Shown here piece after piece: positions 8,104 through 17,230 of a stretch of 46,333 nucleotides of DNA. Position 1 is the first letter of the stretch; every line of letters begins with the position of its first letter. A model generated the notes under the pieces. The model saw only the letters and a list, made by a program, of their open reading frames with translations, made no database searches and was not told the DNA's origin. The translations under genes and the position numbers were made by a program. Source of the stretch: Zoogloea sp. Its GTDB lineage: Bacteria > Pseudomonadota > Gammaproteobacteria > Burkholderiales > Rhodocyclaceae. The stretch covers positions 1-46,333 of the forward strand of contig WBTZ01000021.1 of assembly GCA_009026175.1 (NCBI GenBank). Direction: 5' to 3'.

Positions 8104-11100
8104 ATGAACACGACAGCACACCTCGACGCCCGCAGCATTCCCGCACCAGGCCACATCGAAGCCTGGCCGGGCTCCAATGACCGCCCCGACTTCGCGGCCT
8201 TCGCCGCCCTGCCGCGGGACTGCCGCGCCCAGGTGCGCTTCCGGCCCCTGCCGGGGCGCGTCGGGCAATCGGAGCTGACGGTCCTGTTCAACGGCGCCCC
8301 GGTGGCCCTGGCGGACAGCCTGGCAGTCCTCGAGCGCTTCGGCCTCAAGGCCCTCGACCACCGGCCGCTGCCCTGGCCGGGCGGGCTGAGCTGCCAGCGC
8401 TTCCTGGTCGCCCACGCCGACCGGCCGGTGGACGACGCCACCCTGGTGGCCCGCCTCGAGCAGGCCTTGCAGGACGTGTGGCAGGGCGAGGCCGATGCCG
8501 ACGCCTTCAGCGCGCTGGTGCTGCTGGCCGGTTTCGACGGACGCGAGGCTACGCTGTTCCGGGCACTGGCCCGCTACCTGCGGCAGATCGCCTTTCCCAT
8601 CGGAGGCGACGAGATCGCCGCGGCGCTGCTGCGCAACGTCGAGGTGACGCGGAGCCTGCTCGCCCTGTTCCACGAAGGCTTCGATCCGGCCCGCGCCGGT
8701 CGTGACGACACCCCTTGCCCCTTGCCCGGCGATACCCTGCGCGGGCGCCTCGAGCGCATGGCCAGCGCCGAGGACGAGCGGGTGCTGCGGCGTTACCTGA
8801 TGCTGCTGTCCGCGCTGCTGCGCACCAACTACTACCGTTCGGGGGCCACCTGCCTGGCCTTCAAGTTTGCCTCGACGGCCATCGACGGCCTGCCGCTGCC
8901 GCGCCCCTGTTTCGAGATCTTCGTCCACGCGCCACGGGTCGAGGGCATCCACCTGCGCGGCGGGCGGGTTGCCCGAGGGGGCATCCGCTGGTCGGACCGC
9001 CCCGCGGATTTCCGCACCGAGGTCCATGGCCTGCTCAAGGCCCAGATGGTGAAGAACGTGGTGATCGTGCCCGAAGGCTCGAAGGGCGGCTTCGTGGTCC
9101 GCCGTGCCGCCGAGTTTGCCGGCAACGCGGCGGCCCTGCGCGAGGAGGCGGTGGCCTGCTACCAGGTGTTCATCCGCGGCCTGCTCGACCTGACCGACAA
9201 CATCGTGGAGGACCGGGTCGTGCCGCCGGCCGGCGTGGTCCGCCGCGACGGCGACGATCCCTACCTGGTGGTGGCGGCGGACAAGGGGACGGCCAGCTTC
9301 TCCGACATCGCCAACGGTATCGCCCTGGAGTACGGCTTCTGGCTGGGCGACGCCTTCGCCTCTGGTGGTTCGGTGGGCTACGACCACAAGAAGATGGGCA
9401 TCACCGCCCGCGGCGCCTGGGAGTCCGTGCGCCGCCATTGCCGCGAGCGGGGGCTGGACAGCCAGCACGATCCCATCGCCACGGTGGGTGTCGGCGACAT
9501 GTCCGGCGACGTGTTCGGCAATGGCATGCTGCTGTCGCCCAGCATCCGCCTGCTCGGGGCCTTCGACCACCGCCACATCTTCCTCGACCCGGCGCCGCTG
9601 GCGGCGGACATCGGCCTGGCCGAACGCCGGCGGCTCTTCGGCCAGGCTGCGTCCTCCTGGGCCGACTACCGGAGCGAGGCCCTGGGGCCCGGCGGCGGGG
9701 TGCACTCCCGCCAGGCCCGCCACATCGACATCGGCGAGACAGCGCGCCAGTGGCTGGGCCTGCCGGCCAGCCGCTGCACGCCGGACGAGGTGGTGACGGC
9801 CCTGCTGCGGGCCGAGGTGGACCTGCTCTGGCTGGGGGGCATCGGCACCTATGTGAAGGCCTCCGACGAGCGCCACGAGCAGGTCGGTGACCGGGCCAAC
9901 GACGGCTTGCGGGTGGACGCGTCCACCCTGCGCTGCCGCAGCGTGGGAGAGGGCGCCAACCTGGGCTTCACCCAACGCGGCCGGATCGAGTACGCCCTGG
10001 CCGGCGGCCGGATCAACACCGACGCCATCGACAACGCCGGCGGCGTCAATTGCTCCGACCACGAGGTGAACATCAAGATCCTGCTCGGCCGGGCCCAGCG
10101 CGGCGGGCGCCTGGACGAGGCCCGGCGCAACGCGTTGTTGCGCGACATGACCGACGAGGTGGCGGCCCTGGTGCTGCGCGACAACTACCTGCAGAGCCTG
10201 GCCCTGTCGCTGGCCGAGGCCTGCGCGCCGGCCCAGCTCGACCGGCACCTGCGGCTGATCCGCCGCTTCGAGCGCAGCGGCGAGATCGACCGCCGGGTGG
10301 CCGGCCTGCCCGACGACGACGCCATCGCCGCGCGGCGGGCCGCCGGGCGCGGCCTGACCCGGCCCGAGCTGGCGGTGCTGCTGGCCTACACCAAGCTGTC
10401 CCTGCGCCGGGAGATCCTGGCCTCGGACCTGCCCGATGATCCCCTGTTCGAGCGGGACCTGCTGGCCTACTTCCCGACGCCCCTGCGGGAGGGCTTCGCC
10501 GATGACATCCGGGCCCATCCCCTGCGCCGGGAGATCATCGCCACCGCGGTGGTCAACAGCATGGTCAACCGGGTGGGCAGCGGCTTCGTGGATGAGATGC
10601 AGGGCGACGCGGCCTACTCCGATGCGGAGGTGGCGCGGGCCTACTCGGTGGTGCGTGACGTCTTCGACCTGTGCGCCTTCTGGCGCCGCCTGGAGACCCT
10701 GGAAGCACAGCTGCCCGCCGAGGCGATCACCGGCCTTTACCTCGCCTCCCGCAGCCTGACCGAGGCTGCGACCCTGTGGGTGCTGCGCAACGGCGTCCGG
10801 CCCCTCGACATCTCCGGCGAGGTGGCGCGCCTGGCCCCGGGCGTCCAGACCCTGCTGGCCAGGCTGCCGGCCTGGCAGCCCCTGGCCGATGGCGGTGGTG
10901 TGTCCGTGGCGGATCTCCTGGCCCAGGGGGTGCCGGCCGAGCTGGCGGCCTTCGCGGCCGCCCTGCCCAGTCTGGCCCACGCTCTGGAGATCGCTGCGCT
11001 CGCCGCCGACACCGGCCAGCCGCCCCTGCAGGTGGCGGAGCGCTATTTCATCCTGCGCCGGCTCCTGGGCCTGCCGGTACTCACCGCCGAGCTGGCGGCC

Positions 11101-11325
11101 TTGCCCCGGCGTACGAGCTGGGAGGCGCGTGCCGGGCAGGTCCTGGGGGCCCGCTTCGACGTGCTGCTGCGCAACTCGGTGCAGCGGGCGCTGGGCGATG
11201 CGGGGGCATCCGGCATCAAGCGCTCGGAGACCCTGGATCTGCTGCTGGGCGAGCTGGAGCGGGGCGCCCGGGTGGACCTGGCGGGGCTCCTGGTTGCCGC
11301 AGGGGAAATCGAGCGTCTGATCTAG
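8104..11325 (+). CDS. NAD-specific glutamate dehydrogenase, short form (bacterial large-GDH family)
   Basis: This protein oxidatively deaminates glutamate to 2-oxoglutarate. The 1073-aa sequence matches the bacterial large NAD-GDH family (Bac_GDH). It has GGIRWSDRPADFRTEVHGL, the lysine region PEGSKGGFVV (K327), DKGTASFSDIAN, GYDHKKMGITARGAWESV, VGVGDMSGDVFGNGM, and the late motif NCSDHEVNIKILL. Typical bacterial members are about 1600 aa, so this one lacks the long ACT-like N-terminal region. The start is well supported by GGAGACAGCCGG just upstream, 45 bp after the previous stop. It ends the aminotransferase operon. I infer that it recycles the glutamate formed by transamination back to 2-oxoglutarate. 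Confidence 0.93.
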   Translation: MNTTAHLDARSIPAPGHIEAWPGSNDRPDFAAFAALPRDCRAQVRFRPLPGRVGQSELTVLFNGAPVALADSLAVLERFGLKALDHRPLPWPGGLSCQRFLVAHADRPVDDATLVARLEQALQDVWQGEADADAFSALVLLAGFDGREATLFRALARYLRQIAFPIGGDEIAAALLRNVEVTRSLLALFHEGFDPARAGRDDTPCPLPGDTLRGRLERMASAEDERVLRRYLMLLSALLRTNYYRSGATCLAFKFASTAIDGLPLPRPCFEIFVHAPRVEGIHLRGGRVARGGIRWSDRPADFRTEVHGLLKAQMVKNVVIVPEGSKGGFVVRRAAEFAGNAAALREEAVACYQVFIRGLLDLTDNIVEDRVVPPAGVVRRDGDDPYLVVAADKGTASFSDIANGIALEYGFWLGDAFASGGSVGYDHKKMGITARGAWESVRRHCRERGLDSQHDPIATVGVGDMSGDVFGNGMLLSPSIRLLGAFDHRHIFLDPAPLAADIGLAERRRLFGQAASSWADYRSEALGPGGGVHSRQARHIDIGETARQWLGLPASRCTPDEVVTALLRAEVDLLWLGGIGTYVKASDERHEQVGDRANDGLRVDASTLRCRSVGEGANLGFTQRGRIEYALAGGRINTDAIDNAGGVNCSDHEVNIKILLGRAQRGGRLDEARRNALLRDMTDEVAALVLRDNYLQSLALSLAEACAPAQLDRHLRLIRRFERSGEIDRRVAGLPDDDAIAARRAAGRGLTRPELAVLLAYTKLSLRREILASDLPDDPLFERDLLAYFPTPLREGFADDIRAHPLRREIIATAVVNSMVNRVGSGFVDEMQGDAAYSDAEVARAYSVVRDVFDLCAFWRRLETLEAQLPAEAITGLYLASRSLTEAATLWVLRNGVRPLDISGEVARLAPGVQTLLARLPAWQPLADGGGVSVADLLAQGVPAELAAFAAALPSLAHALEIAALAADTGQPPLQVAERYFILRRLLGLPVLTAELAALPRRTSWEARAGQVLGARFDVLLRNSVQRALGDAGASGIKRSETLDLLLGELERGARVDLAGLLVAAGEIERLI

Positions 11326-11620
11326 AATCGTTGGAAACGGCGGCGCAGTCTGCGCCGGCCACACAAGAAAGCGGCTGGACATCCCGCCCGGAAGGCATGC
11401 TGTGCGTGTCTGCCGGGCGGTCATGCATCCGTGCTGCGCAAGGGAGGAGAGCATGCAGATGAAAGCCCGGAATTCGCCCCTGGAGGCGATGGCAGGGGTG
11501 GGGTGTACTGACCCGCGGACCAGTACAGTATCCGTCGGTGGCGCCGGCCCCTGCGTTTTGCCAAGCCGGCGGCGCTGGGGCAAGGTGTCGGCAACCCGCC
11601 AACCTTAGGCCGACGCCGGC
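11326..11620. other. Intergenic region before the second MocR regulator
   Basis: This 295-bp gap holds the putative operator at 11504-11527. I see no convincing intrinsic terminator after the glutamate dehydrogenase gene and no clear sigma70 promoter. Short frames here have no recognisable product. Confidence 0.5.
11504..11527. promoter_or_regulatory. Putative MocR operator 2 (TGTACTG-N10-CAGTACA)
   Basis: This is a perfect 7+7 bp palindrome with a 10-bp spacer, 93 bp before the ATG of the second MocR regulator. It differs from operator 1 by one symmetric base change in each arm (G to A, C to T) and has identical spacing. The two regulators have nearly the same recognition helix, so each may bind both sites. 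Confidence 0.6.
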
Positions 11621-13063
11621 ATGTTCATCATCGATTCCAAATCGCCGAAGCCCCTGGTGGCCCAGATCGTCGAGGGCTACCGGCAGCTGATCGGCGAAGG
11701 CAAGCTGCGGCCGGCGATGAAGATCCCGTCGATCCGCCAGTTCGCCGACAACAACCGGGTCAGCATGTCCACCGTGGTGGAGGCCTACGACCGGCTGGTC
11801 GCCGAGGGCCTGCTGGTGGCGCGCCAGAACATGGGTTTCTTCGTCCGCGAGCTGGGCCGCGAGCGGGGTGACGAACGGGGCAGCGAGCCGGCCGGAGTAA
11901 CGCCCGGGGCCTTCGACACCCTGTGGTCGGTGCGCAAGGGCTGGGTGACCCGCCAGGCGGCGATCAACCCCGGTTCCGGCTGGCTGCCCGAGGAGTGGTT
12001 CGACGACGAGTCCCTCAAGAAGAGCCTGCGCAGCGTGGCCGGGCGCACCGGCACCAAGCTGGTGGGCTACGGCCATCCCAAGGGCTTTCCGTCCCTGCGC
12101 TGGAAGATCGCCGACTGGCTGCGGGAGAAGGAGATCTACGCCACCCCCGAACAGATCCTGATGACCTCCGGGGCCATGCAGGCCCTGTCGCTGGTGGTCC
12201 AGTATGTGGTCCGCCCGGGGGCCACGGTGCTGGTGGAGCAGCCGGGTTTCGGCACCCTCAACGCCATCCTGCGCATGCAGGGGGCGCACATCGTCGGGGT
12301 GCCGATGGGGCCGGCGGGGCCGCGCCTGGATGCCCTGGAGGCGATCCTGGCCGAGCACAAGCCGCAGATCTTCTTCACCAATCCGCGCCTGCAGAATCCC
12401 ACCGGGGTGTCCTACGACATGCCCACCTGCCACCGCCTGCTGCAACTGGCGGAGCGCCATGATTTCCTGATCGTCGAGGACGACATCTACGCCGAGCTGG
12501 ATCCCTTCTCGAGTCGTTCCCTGGCGGGGATGGACCAGCTCAACCGGGTCATCTACATCAACAGCTACTCCAAGACCATCGCGCCGAGCCTGCGGGTGGG
12601 CTACATCGCCGCCCACCCGGACCTGATCGAGGACCTGACCCTGCAGAAGATGGCCTCGGCGCTGACCTCCTGCGAGCTGTCCGAGCGCTTTGCCCATGAG
12701 GTGCTGGTGGATGGCCGCTACCGCAAGCACTTGCGGGTCCTGCGCGAACGCCTTGCGGAGGCTCAGGGCAAGACCTGCGAACAACTCGAGAAGATCGGCA
12801 TGCAGTTGCTGCACCGGCCCCGCGCCGGCATATTCCTGATGGCGCGCTTTCCCGAAGGGGAGGACGCGTCGGCCCTGTGCGCCGATGCCGGTACCCGGGG
12901 CATCCAGCTGGCGCCCGGCGCGTCTTTCCTTCCCTACGAGGCGAGTTCTCCATGGATCCGCTTCAACGTGGCCTATTGCGACAATCCCCGCCTCTATGAG
13001 TATCTGGACGGCATGGGCCACGGGCTCGCGGGTGAGGGATCCCTGGCCGGAGGAGTGCGGTGA
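11621..13063 (+). CDS. MocR/PdxR-type transcriptional regulator with aminotransferase domain (2)
   Basis: This 480-aa protein is a paralogue of the regulator at 1198-2607 with the same architecture. The GntR winged helix (about 10-77) contains SIRQFADNNRVSMSTVVEAY. A fold-I aminotransferase domain follows, with FTNPRLQNPTG, VEDDIYAEL and the PLP lysine K318 in NSYSKTIAPSLRVGY. Its stop codon overlaps the start of the first hyuA gene (TGATG), so the two are translationally coupled and must share an mRNA. That is an unusual way to carry a catabolic subunit. The context predicts that it senses an amino-compound intermediate of the hydantoinase/aminotransferase pathway. The effector is unknown. 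Confidence 0.93.
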   Translation: MFIIDSKSPKPLVAQIVEGYRQLIGEGKLRPAMKIPSIRQFADNNRVSMSTVVEAYDRLVAEGLLVARQNMGFFVRELGRERGDERGSEPAGVTPGAFDTLWSVRKGWVTRQAAINPGSGWLPEEWFDDESLKKSLRSVAGRTGTKLVGYGHPKGFPSLRWKIADWLREKEIYATPEQILMTSGAMQALSLVVQYVVRPGATVLVEQPGFGTLNAILRMQGAHIVGVPMGPAGPRLDALEAILAEHKPQIFFTNPRLQNPTGVSYDMPTCHRLLQLAERHDFLIVEDDIYAELDPFSSRSLAGMDQLNRVIYINSYSKTIAPSLRVGYIAAHPDLIEDLTLQKMASALTSCELSERFAHEVLVDGRYRKHLRVLRERLAEAQGKTCEQLEKIGMQLLHRPRAGIFLMARFPEGEDASALCADAGTRGIQLAPGASFLPYEASSPWIRFNVAYCDNPRLYEYLDGMGHGLAGEGSLAGGVR

Positions 13064-15159
13064 TGACCCAGCGCTATCGGATCGGCATCGACACGGGCGG
13101 CACCTTCACCGATTTTGTCCTCGCCGATGACTCGGGGCGGACCTGGCTGTTCAAGGTGGAGTCCACGCCGGAGCGGCCCACCCAGGCGCTGGCCGAGGGC
13201 TTCCGCCAGATCCAGGCCACGCTGGGGATCGGTCCCGCGGACCTGCTCGCGGCCACCGAGCTGGCGGTGAACGGCACCACGATCGCCCTCAATGCCCTGA
13301 TCCAGCACGCCGGCGCCAAGGTGGGCCTGCTGGCCACCGCGGGCCACGAGGATTCCCTGGAGATCCGTTTGGGGCAGAAAGAGCAGGGCTACCGCTATGA
13401 CCCCACCTACCCGCCGCCGCGGATGCTGGTGGAGCGCTTCCTGCGCCGCCCGGTGCGGGAGCGCATCGTCGGCGACGGCTCCATCCTGACACCGCTGAAC
13501 GAGAACGACGTGGTCGAGGCCTGCACCTTCTTCCGCGAGCAGGGGGTGGAGGCGGTGGCCATCTCCTACGTCTGGTCCAGCATCAACCCGTTCCATGAGC
13601 AGCGTACGGCAGAGATCGTGCGTGAACTGCTGCCCGGCGTGTATGTGTCGGTGGGGTCCGATGTGCTGCCCCAGATCCGGGAATACACCCGCACCTCCAC
13701 TGCAGTGCTCAACGCCTACCTGGGGCCCTGCATCGAGCGCTACGTGAAGGAGGTGGACGGCTTCTTCGCGGAATACGGGGCCGCGGCACGCCTGCGCTAC
13801 TTTCAATCCAACGGCGGCATGGCCTCGATGGAGGCCTTCGCCCGCAAGGCGGTGTACGCGGTCAATTCGGGTCCGGCGGCGGCGCCCCGTGCAGGCACGT
13901 TCGTGGCCCGGCCCCTGGGCCTCGAGAAGATCATCACGGTGGACATGGGGGGGACCTCTTTCGACGTGGCGCTGTGCCACTCCGGGAGGACCAACATTGC
14001 CAAGAATGTGGACTTCCTGCGCTACCGCCTCGGCATCCCGGTGATCCAGGTGGAGATGCTGGGGGCCGGCGGTGGCTCCATCGCCTCGGTGGACCGCTAC
14101 GGCATGCTCCATGTCGGCCCCCGGAGCGCGGGTGTCGCGCCAGGCCCAGCCTGCTACCGGCGGGGCGGAGAGCTGCCCACGGTGACCGACGCCAACGTGG
14201 TGCTCGGCTACCTCAATCCGCAGGCCCTGCTCGCCGGGCGCCTGCCCATCGATGCGGAGGCGGCGCGCAAGGCCGTGGCCGAGCACATCGCGGCGCCGCT
14301 CGGCGTCAGCGTGGACAAGGCCGCCTACGGGGTCTTCCGGGTGGTGAACAGCAACATGGTGGCCGGCATCCGGCGTGTCTCGGTGGAGCGGGGCTATGAC
14401 CCGCGGGATTTCTCCCTGGTGGCCGCAGGGGGCGCCACGGGGGCTCACATCACTGCACTGGCCCGGGAGATCGGCATCCGCAGCGTCCTGGTGCCCAAGC
14501 TGGCCTCGGGTTTGTGCGCCTTCGGGCAGGTGCTCTCCGACGTCAAGTACAGCTACATGGCCGCCTGCCCGGCGCGCCTGGACGAGCGGACCGACTTCCT
14601 GCGCATCGAGTGGATGTTCCAGGACCTGGAGGCCGAGGGCATCCGCCGCCTGCAGCGGGAAGGCTTCTCCGACGAGGATATCCGCATCGAGCGCTCCCTG
14701 GACATCCGCTACGTGGGGCAGATCCACGAATGCACGGTGCCGGCAGGCATGGGGCGGCTGGCGCCGGAGATGCTGCCCCTGCTGCGCAGCCGCTTCGACC
14801 GCATCCACCAGCGCCTGTTCACCTACTGCGAGCCTGACAGTCCCCTCGAGATCGTCAATCTGGAGAGCACCTTGTACGGTGTGACGCCCGAATTCAAGGT
14901 GGCCCCCCACGATGATTCGGGTGCGGACGACGACCCGGTCATCGCCCATCGGCAGGTCCACCTGGGGCAGGGGGATGCCGCCGTGCCGATGACCGTTCCG
15001 GTGTATGACGGCACCCGCATCCGCTGTGGGCAGGCCATCCTGGGGCCGGCGCTGATCGAGGAGCCGACCACCACGATCCTGCTCGAAGAAGGCTGGCAGG
15101 CGGTCCTCGAACCGAATGGGGTCTACCGGCTCACCGACCAGTGGGTCCGCTCCGTCTAG
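13063..15159 (+). CDS. hyuA: Hydantoinase/oxoprolinase (HyuA) subunit A, copy 1
   Basis: This 698-aa subunit belongs to the HyuA/OplA/acetone-carboxylase-beta family, which phosphorylates or activates cyclic amides or ketones using ATP. The ATP-binding phosphate loops are IGIDTGGTFTDF (7-18) and VDMGGTSFD (293-301). Family runs such as RVSVERGYDPRDF and VLVPKLASGLCAFGQ are present. Length is as expected. A GGAGGAG lies 7 bp before the ATG; a GTG one codon upstream is possible. It overlaps the MocR gene by 1 bp and is followed by a strong terminator, so it is separated from hyuB. It closely resembles the second HyuA at 17231. The holoenzyme needs a HyuB subunit, presumably the one at 15458. 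Confidence 0.93.
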   Translation: MTQRYRIGIDTGGTFTDFVLADDSGRTWLFKVESTPERPTQALAEGFRQIQATLGIGPADLLAATELAVNGTTIALNALIQHAGAKVGLLATAGHEDSLEIRLGQKEQGYRYDPTYPPPRMLVERFLRRPVRERIVGDGSILTPLNENDVVEACTFFREQGVEAVAISYVWSSINPFHEQRTAEIVRELLPGVYVSVGSDVLPQIREYTRTSTAVLNAYLGPCIERYVKEVDGFFAEYGAAARLRYFQSNGGMASMEAFARKAVYAVNSGPAAAPRAGTFVARPLGLEKIITVDMGGTSFDVALCHSGRTNIAKNVDFLRYRLGIPVIQVEMLGAGGGSIASVDRYGMLHVGPRSAGVAPGPACYRRGGELPTVTDANVVLGYLNPQALLAGRLPIDAEAARKAVAEHIAAPLGVSVDKAAYGVFRVVNSNMVAGIRRVSVERGYDPRDFSLVAAGGATGAHITALAREIGIRSVLVPKLASGLCAFGQVLSDVKYSYMAACPARLDERTDFLRIEWMFQDLEAEGIRRLQREGFSDEDIRIERSLDIRYVGQIHECTVPAGMGRLAPEMLPLLRSRFDRIHQRLFTYCEPDSPLEIVNLESTLYGVTPEFKVAPHDDSGADDDPVIAHRQVHLGQGDAAVPMTVPVYDGTRIRCGQAILGPALIEEPTTTILLEEGWQAVLEPNGVYRLTDQWVRSV

Positions 15160-15185
15160 CGCCACCCATGAACACCTTTCCTGCC

Positions 15186-15229
15186 ACGGGGCCGCACCAG
15201 TTGAACTGGGCGGCCCCGTACTGTTTTTG
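15186..15229 (+). terminator. Rho-independent terminator after hyuA copy 1
   Basis: A 10-bp perfect GC-rich stem (ACGGGGCCGC at 15186-15195 pairs with 15210-15219) is extended inside by CCAG/CTGG and followed by a TTTTT run at 15223-15229. It begins 27 bp after the hyuA stop. It should end the mocR-hyuA transcript and isolate it from the hyuB operon. Confidence 0.85.
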
Positions 15230-15288
15230 CGCGGTGGATGGCCGTTCGGCTGCGTTGGCCGGGACTGTCGGGAGGTTTCCGCTGCGGG

Positions 15289-15312
15289 TGTTCTGCCTTT
15301 CCCTGGAGTACA
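15289..15312. promoter_or_regulatory. Putative degenerate MocR operator 3 (TGTTCTG-N10-GAGTACA)
   Basis: This site lies in the 298-bp gap before hyuB. Each arm matches the operator 1/2 pattern at 6 of 7 positions, with the same 10-bp spacer. It sits about 150 bp upstream of the hyuB ATG, between the preceding terminator and that gene. Being degenerate it could be chance. Its value lies in its position in front of the one large operon in this block that otherwise lacks a site. I found no clear -35/-10 pair in the gap. Confidence 0.4.
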
Positions 15313-15457
15313 GGCGCGGCTGTCCGCGTCGAATCGTGTGTCTGTTTGATGACAGGGGCCGAACCTAAGATCAACCCATGGCTTCGGTGCAGCTTTCCGG
15401 AGACTGTCGCCAACCCCTTTGAGGAATGGGCCCGCCCGGCGGGCATGGAGAAGAGGT

Positions 15458-17209
15458 ATGAAACGTAACGTCGATCCGATCACCCTGGCAGTCGTACGCG
15501 GCGTGCTGGAGACCACCCAGCGGGAGATGACGCTGACCCTCGAGAAGACGGCCCGCTCGAGTGTGTTCAACGTCGCCCATGACTACAGCAACGCGATTTT
15601 CAACCACCGCCCGGAGATGATCCTGCAGGGCCAGGACATCCCGATCCACCTGGGCAGCATGATCCCGGCCATGAAGTTCGTCGCCCAGTATTTCGAGGAC
15701 GGCATCCACGAAGGGGACGTGATCTATCACAACGACCCGGTGAACATGGGCAGCCACATCCTCGACTGCTGCATGTACAAGCCGGTGTTCTACCAAGGCG
15801 AGCTGGTGTTCTGGACGGTATGCAAGGGGCACGTCACCGACATCGGCGGCCCGGTGCCCGCCGGCTACAACCCGGATGCCAAGGAGATCTACGCCGAAGG
15901 CCTGCGCATCCCCCCGGTCAAGTTCTGGGACAAGGGCGTGATGCGCAAGGACGTGGTCAACTTTTACCTGGCCAACGTGCGCTCCCGCCGCGACCAGGAA
16001 GGCGATCTGCGTGCCCAGCTCGGCGCCGTGACCGTCGGCGAGCGCAACCTGATCGCCCTGCTCGACAAGTATGGGGTGCAGACGGTACGCGACTGCATCG
16101 ACGAGCTGATGGACATGGCCGACCGCCACATGCGCGAGATCATCCGTTCGGTGCCGGACGGCACCTACGCCGCCAGCGCGGTGCTGGAGGATGCCGGCCA
16201 CGGCTTCGGCGACATCACCATCTCGGCCAGTGTGACCATCGAGGGTGACGAGTGCGCTATCGCGATCTCCAGCCCGCCGCAGATTCCGTACTTCATCAAC
16301 TCCTACGAGGGCAACTCGATCTCCGGGGTGTACCTGGGACTGATGATGTTCACCCAGGTGGACCCGCCCTACAACGAGGGCCTCTACCGCTGCATCCGGG
16401 TGGATCTGGGGCCCAAGGGCACCCTGGTCAATGCCCAGGAGCCGGCACCCCACGTGAACTGCACCACCACCCCCATGGAAACCCTCGCCGACGCGGTGCG
16501 CCTGGCCCTCGAGAAGGCCGCGCCGGAGCGTGCCGTCGGCTCCTGGGGCCACGCCAGCGGCATCAACATCGCCGGCTTCGACGCCCGCAACAACGAGGAA
16601 TACGTGACCATGGTCCTCGCCTCCCTGATCTCGGGGGCGGGCGCCACCGCCCACATGGACGGCTGGCACGCCTGCGGTCCCCAGTGCTGCTTCGGCGCGC
16701 TGACCTCCGGCGACGTGGAGATCCTCGAGTACTCCTACCCCATCGTGATCCACCGCTACGGCCTGGTGCAGGACAGCGGCGGCGCCGGCAAATACCGGGG
16801 CGGCTGTGCCACCGAATGGGAAGTGGAGCCGATCGGCCACGAGATGACGGTGATCAGCTTCGGCGAAGGCCGCAAGTACCCGTCCATCGGCGCCAACGGT
16901 GCGCGCAGCCACATGATCGACAGCAAGCTTGCCCGCATCGACCTGAAGGCCGGCGAGAAGGTCACCGAGACGCTGCGCAAGAACGTCGTGCTGCAGATCC
17001 AGGACGGTCAGCGGGTGTCCGCGATCAACCCGGGCGGCGGCGGCTGGGGCAGCCCCTTCGAGCGGGAGCCGGAACGTGTCGCCGATGACGTGCGCAACGG
17101 CTTCGTGTCCTTCGAGGCGGCCCGCCAGGACTACGGCGTCGCCGTCTCGGAAGAGGACTTCAGCGTCCTCGTCGAGGAAACCCGTCAGCTGCGTGCCCAC
17201 GCCATCTAA
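15458..17209 (+). CDS. hyuB: Hydantoinase/oxoprolinase (HyuB) subunit B
   Basis: This 583-aa subunit belongs to the HyuB/OplB/acetone-carboxylase-alpha family, which carries the hydrolytic site and works with HyuA. The N-terminal DPITLAVVRGVLETTQREM is typical. Also present are YHNDPVNMGSHILD (about 90), KGHVTDIGGPVP, an HVNCTTTPMETLADA segment and AHMDGWHACGPQC. I chose the ATG at 15458, preceded by GAGAAGAGG; a start 13 codons earlier has poorer support. It heads an operon with a second HyuA and an ABC importer, so the substrate is probably imported and hydrolysed. I see no acetone-carboxylase small subunit nearby, which favours an amidohydrolase over a carboxylase. Confidence 0.93.
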   Translation: MKRNVDPITLAVVRGVLETTQREMTLTLEKTARSSVFNVAHDYSNAIFNHRPEMILQGQDIPIHLGSMIPAMKFVAQYFEDGIHEGDVIYHNDPVNMGSHILDCCMYKPVFYQGELVFWTVCKGHVTDIGGPVPAGYNPDAKEIYAEGLRIPPVKFWDKGVMRKDVVNFYLANVRSRRDQEGDLRAQLGAVTVGERNLIALLDKYGVQTVRDCIDELMDMADRHMREIIRSVPDGTYAASAVLEDAGHGFGDITISASVTIEGDECAIAISSPPQIPYFINSYEGNSISGVYLGLMMFTQVDPPYNEGLYRCIRVDLGPKGTLVNAQEPAPHVNCTTTPMETLADAVRLALEKAAPERAVGSWGHASGINIAGFDARNNEEYVTMVLASLISGAGATAHMDGWHACGPQCCFGALTSGDVEILEYSYPIVIHRYGLVQDSGGAGKYRGGCATEWEVEPIGHEMTVISFGEGRKYPSIGANGARSHMIDSKLARIDLKAGEKVTETLRKNVVLQIQDGQRVSAINPGGGGWGSPFEREPERVADDVRNGFVSFEAARQDYGVAVSEEDFSVLVEETRQLRAHAI

Positions 17210-17230
17210 ATCAAGACCGAGGAGATTCAC

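Noticed and set aside
13060-13062. GTG one codon upstream as start of hyuA copy 1
   Set aside because: The ATG at 13063 has the better spacing to GGAGGAG and forms the common TGATG junction. The difference is one residue.
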